Below are positions 63,559-64,000 of a stretch of 64,000 bases of DNA, one piece after another; within the stretch, counting starts at the first letter, position 1, and every line of letters starts with the position of its first letter. The notes beneath the pieces were generated by a model, which made no database searches, was not told the DNA's origin, and saw only the letters and a list, made by a program, of their open reading frames with translations. The position numbers were made by a program, and so were the translations under genes. This stretch comes from Pseudooceanicola sediminis (GTDB lineage Bacteria; Pseudomonadota; Alphaproteobacteria; Rhodobacterales; Rhodobacteraceae), in contig NZ_QWJJ01000002.1 in the NCBI RefSeq assembly GCF_003575965.1, positions 62,001-126,000 of the forward strand. The letters run 5' to 3'.

Positions 63559-64000
63559 TCAGATCAGCTGACCGCCGGAAACCTCGATCCGCTGGCCGGT
63601 GATCCAGTTGCCATCCGACAGCAGCAGCGTCGCCACGGCCGCGCCTATATCGTCGGGCAGACCGACCCGCCCCATGGCGGTCAGGCTGGCGACATGGGCA
63701 TTGGCGTCGGGGTTGTCGCGCAGGACTCCGCCGCCGAAGTCGGTTTCGATGGCGCCGGGGGCAAGGGCATTCACGGAAATGCCGCGCGCGCCGAATTCCT
63801 TGGCAGCGTAGCGGGCCAGCACCTCGATCGCGCCTTTCATCATCGCATAGGCCGCATAGCCCGGCAGCGAAAAGCGCGCGAGGCCGGTCGAGATGAACAG
63901 CACCCGCCCGCCATCGGCCACCAGCGGCATCAAGGCCTGCGTCAGAAAGAACGGGCCACGGATATGCACGCCGACAAGGCTGTCGAACTGGTCAACCGTG
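63559..64000 (-). CDS. Short-chain dehydrogenase/reductase (partial, 5' end outside window)
   Basis: The C-terminal 146 residues of an SDR; the frame continues through the window edge (TVDQFDSLVGVHIRGPFFLTQALMP). The catalytic YAAYAMMKGAIEVL with Tyr-x3-Lys and a Ser (FISTGLARFS) is present. The C-terminus ASLTAMGRVGLPDDIGAAVATLLLSDGNWITGQRIEVSGGQ is typical of FabG-like SDRs. The NAD(P) site lies outside the window, so cofactor and substrate are undetermined. Confidence 0.88.
   Translation of the reverse strand, partial: TVDQFDSLVGVHIRGPFFLTQALMPLVADGGRVLFISTGLARFSLPGYAAYAMMKGAIEVLARYAAKEFGARGISVNALAPGAIETDFGGGVLRDNPDANAHVASLTAMGRVGLPDDIGAAVATLLLSDGNWITGQRIEVSGGQLI

Overview
The window looks like a chromosomal segment of a marine alphaproteobacterium of the Rhodobacterales (Roseobacter group). 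The reasons are the high GC content (about 63% in a sampled line), a CcrM-type GANTC methyltransferase, a petABC (fbcFBC) cytochrome bc1 operon of the Rhodobacter type with a GTG-started petA, a GT14/DUF5928 glycosyltransferase beside a sulfotransferase, and aglEFGAK and polyamine-type ABC operons. No plasmid, phage or CRISPR genes are visible. One low-GC stretch (60.4-62.1 kb, 42-47% GC in three sampled lines) stands out as probably acquired.

Layout. 0-4.6 kb: small zinc-finger and HIT proteins, then a surface-glycan group (GT14/DUF5928 glycosyltransferase, sulfotransferase, acyltransferase). 4.9-6.7 kb: rnhB and ccrM, with three GANTC sites between them. 6.9-9.4 kb: small secreted proteins, a membrane-anchored winged-helix protein and pxpA. 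9.5-16 kb: polyamine-type ABC operon with a divergent TetR regulator. 16.3-21.9 kb: amine-oxidase-like flavoprotein, IclR regulator and a divergent NMT1/Tau-type ABC operon. 22-30.9 kb: alpha-glucoside regulon (GH1, LacI, then divergent aglEFGAK). 31-38 kb: SDR, DUF475 protein, tRNA-Lys, dapF, mtaB, PaiB-like protein, GST and an outer-membrane protein. 38.4-41.1 kb: petABC. 41.3-48.9 kb: pbpC plus alpha-2-macroglobulin. 49-51.5 kb: hybrid histidine kinase. 51.6-54.9 kb: yaaA, recQ, yggT. 55-59.5 kb: thioesterase, MFS, mepA, a phytase-like esterase and a YhhQ-type transporter. 59.5-60.4 kb: candidate small RNA and arfB. 60.6-64 kb: AlbA_2 ATPase, pncB and a partial SDR.

How the genes work together. 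Three complete ABC import systems (polyamine-like, NMT1/Tau-like, alpha-glucoside) each sit beside their own regulator, and palindromic operator candidates can be seen in each divergent gap. In all three, a GC-rich stem-loop directly follows the binding-protein gene. At least one permease in each system has an enlarged periplasmic loop. Cell-envelope functions (PBP1C/A2M, MepA, acyltransferase, glycan sulfation) form the second theme.

Structure not explained by genes. (i) Three intergenic arrays of an 11-bp unit CGGTATCnnnn. (ii) A family of imperfect palindromic intergenic repeats sharing ATGTTTCCCTGTT and/or GGTATTT-CCAGATGA cores. (iii) A compact element at about 59.55-59.72 kb that combines a perfect Shine-Dalgarno, a tiny ORF, a complementary anti-Shine-Dalgarno and a strong terminator. 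All functional assignments come from reading translated sequence and recalled family motifs. No database search was run.
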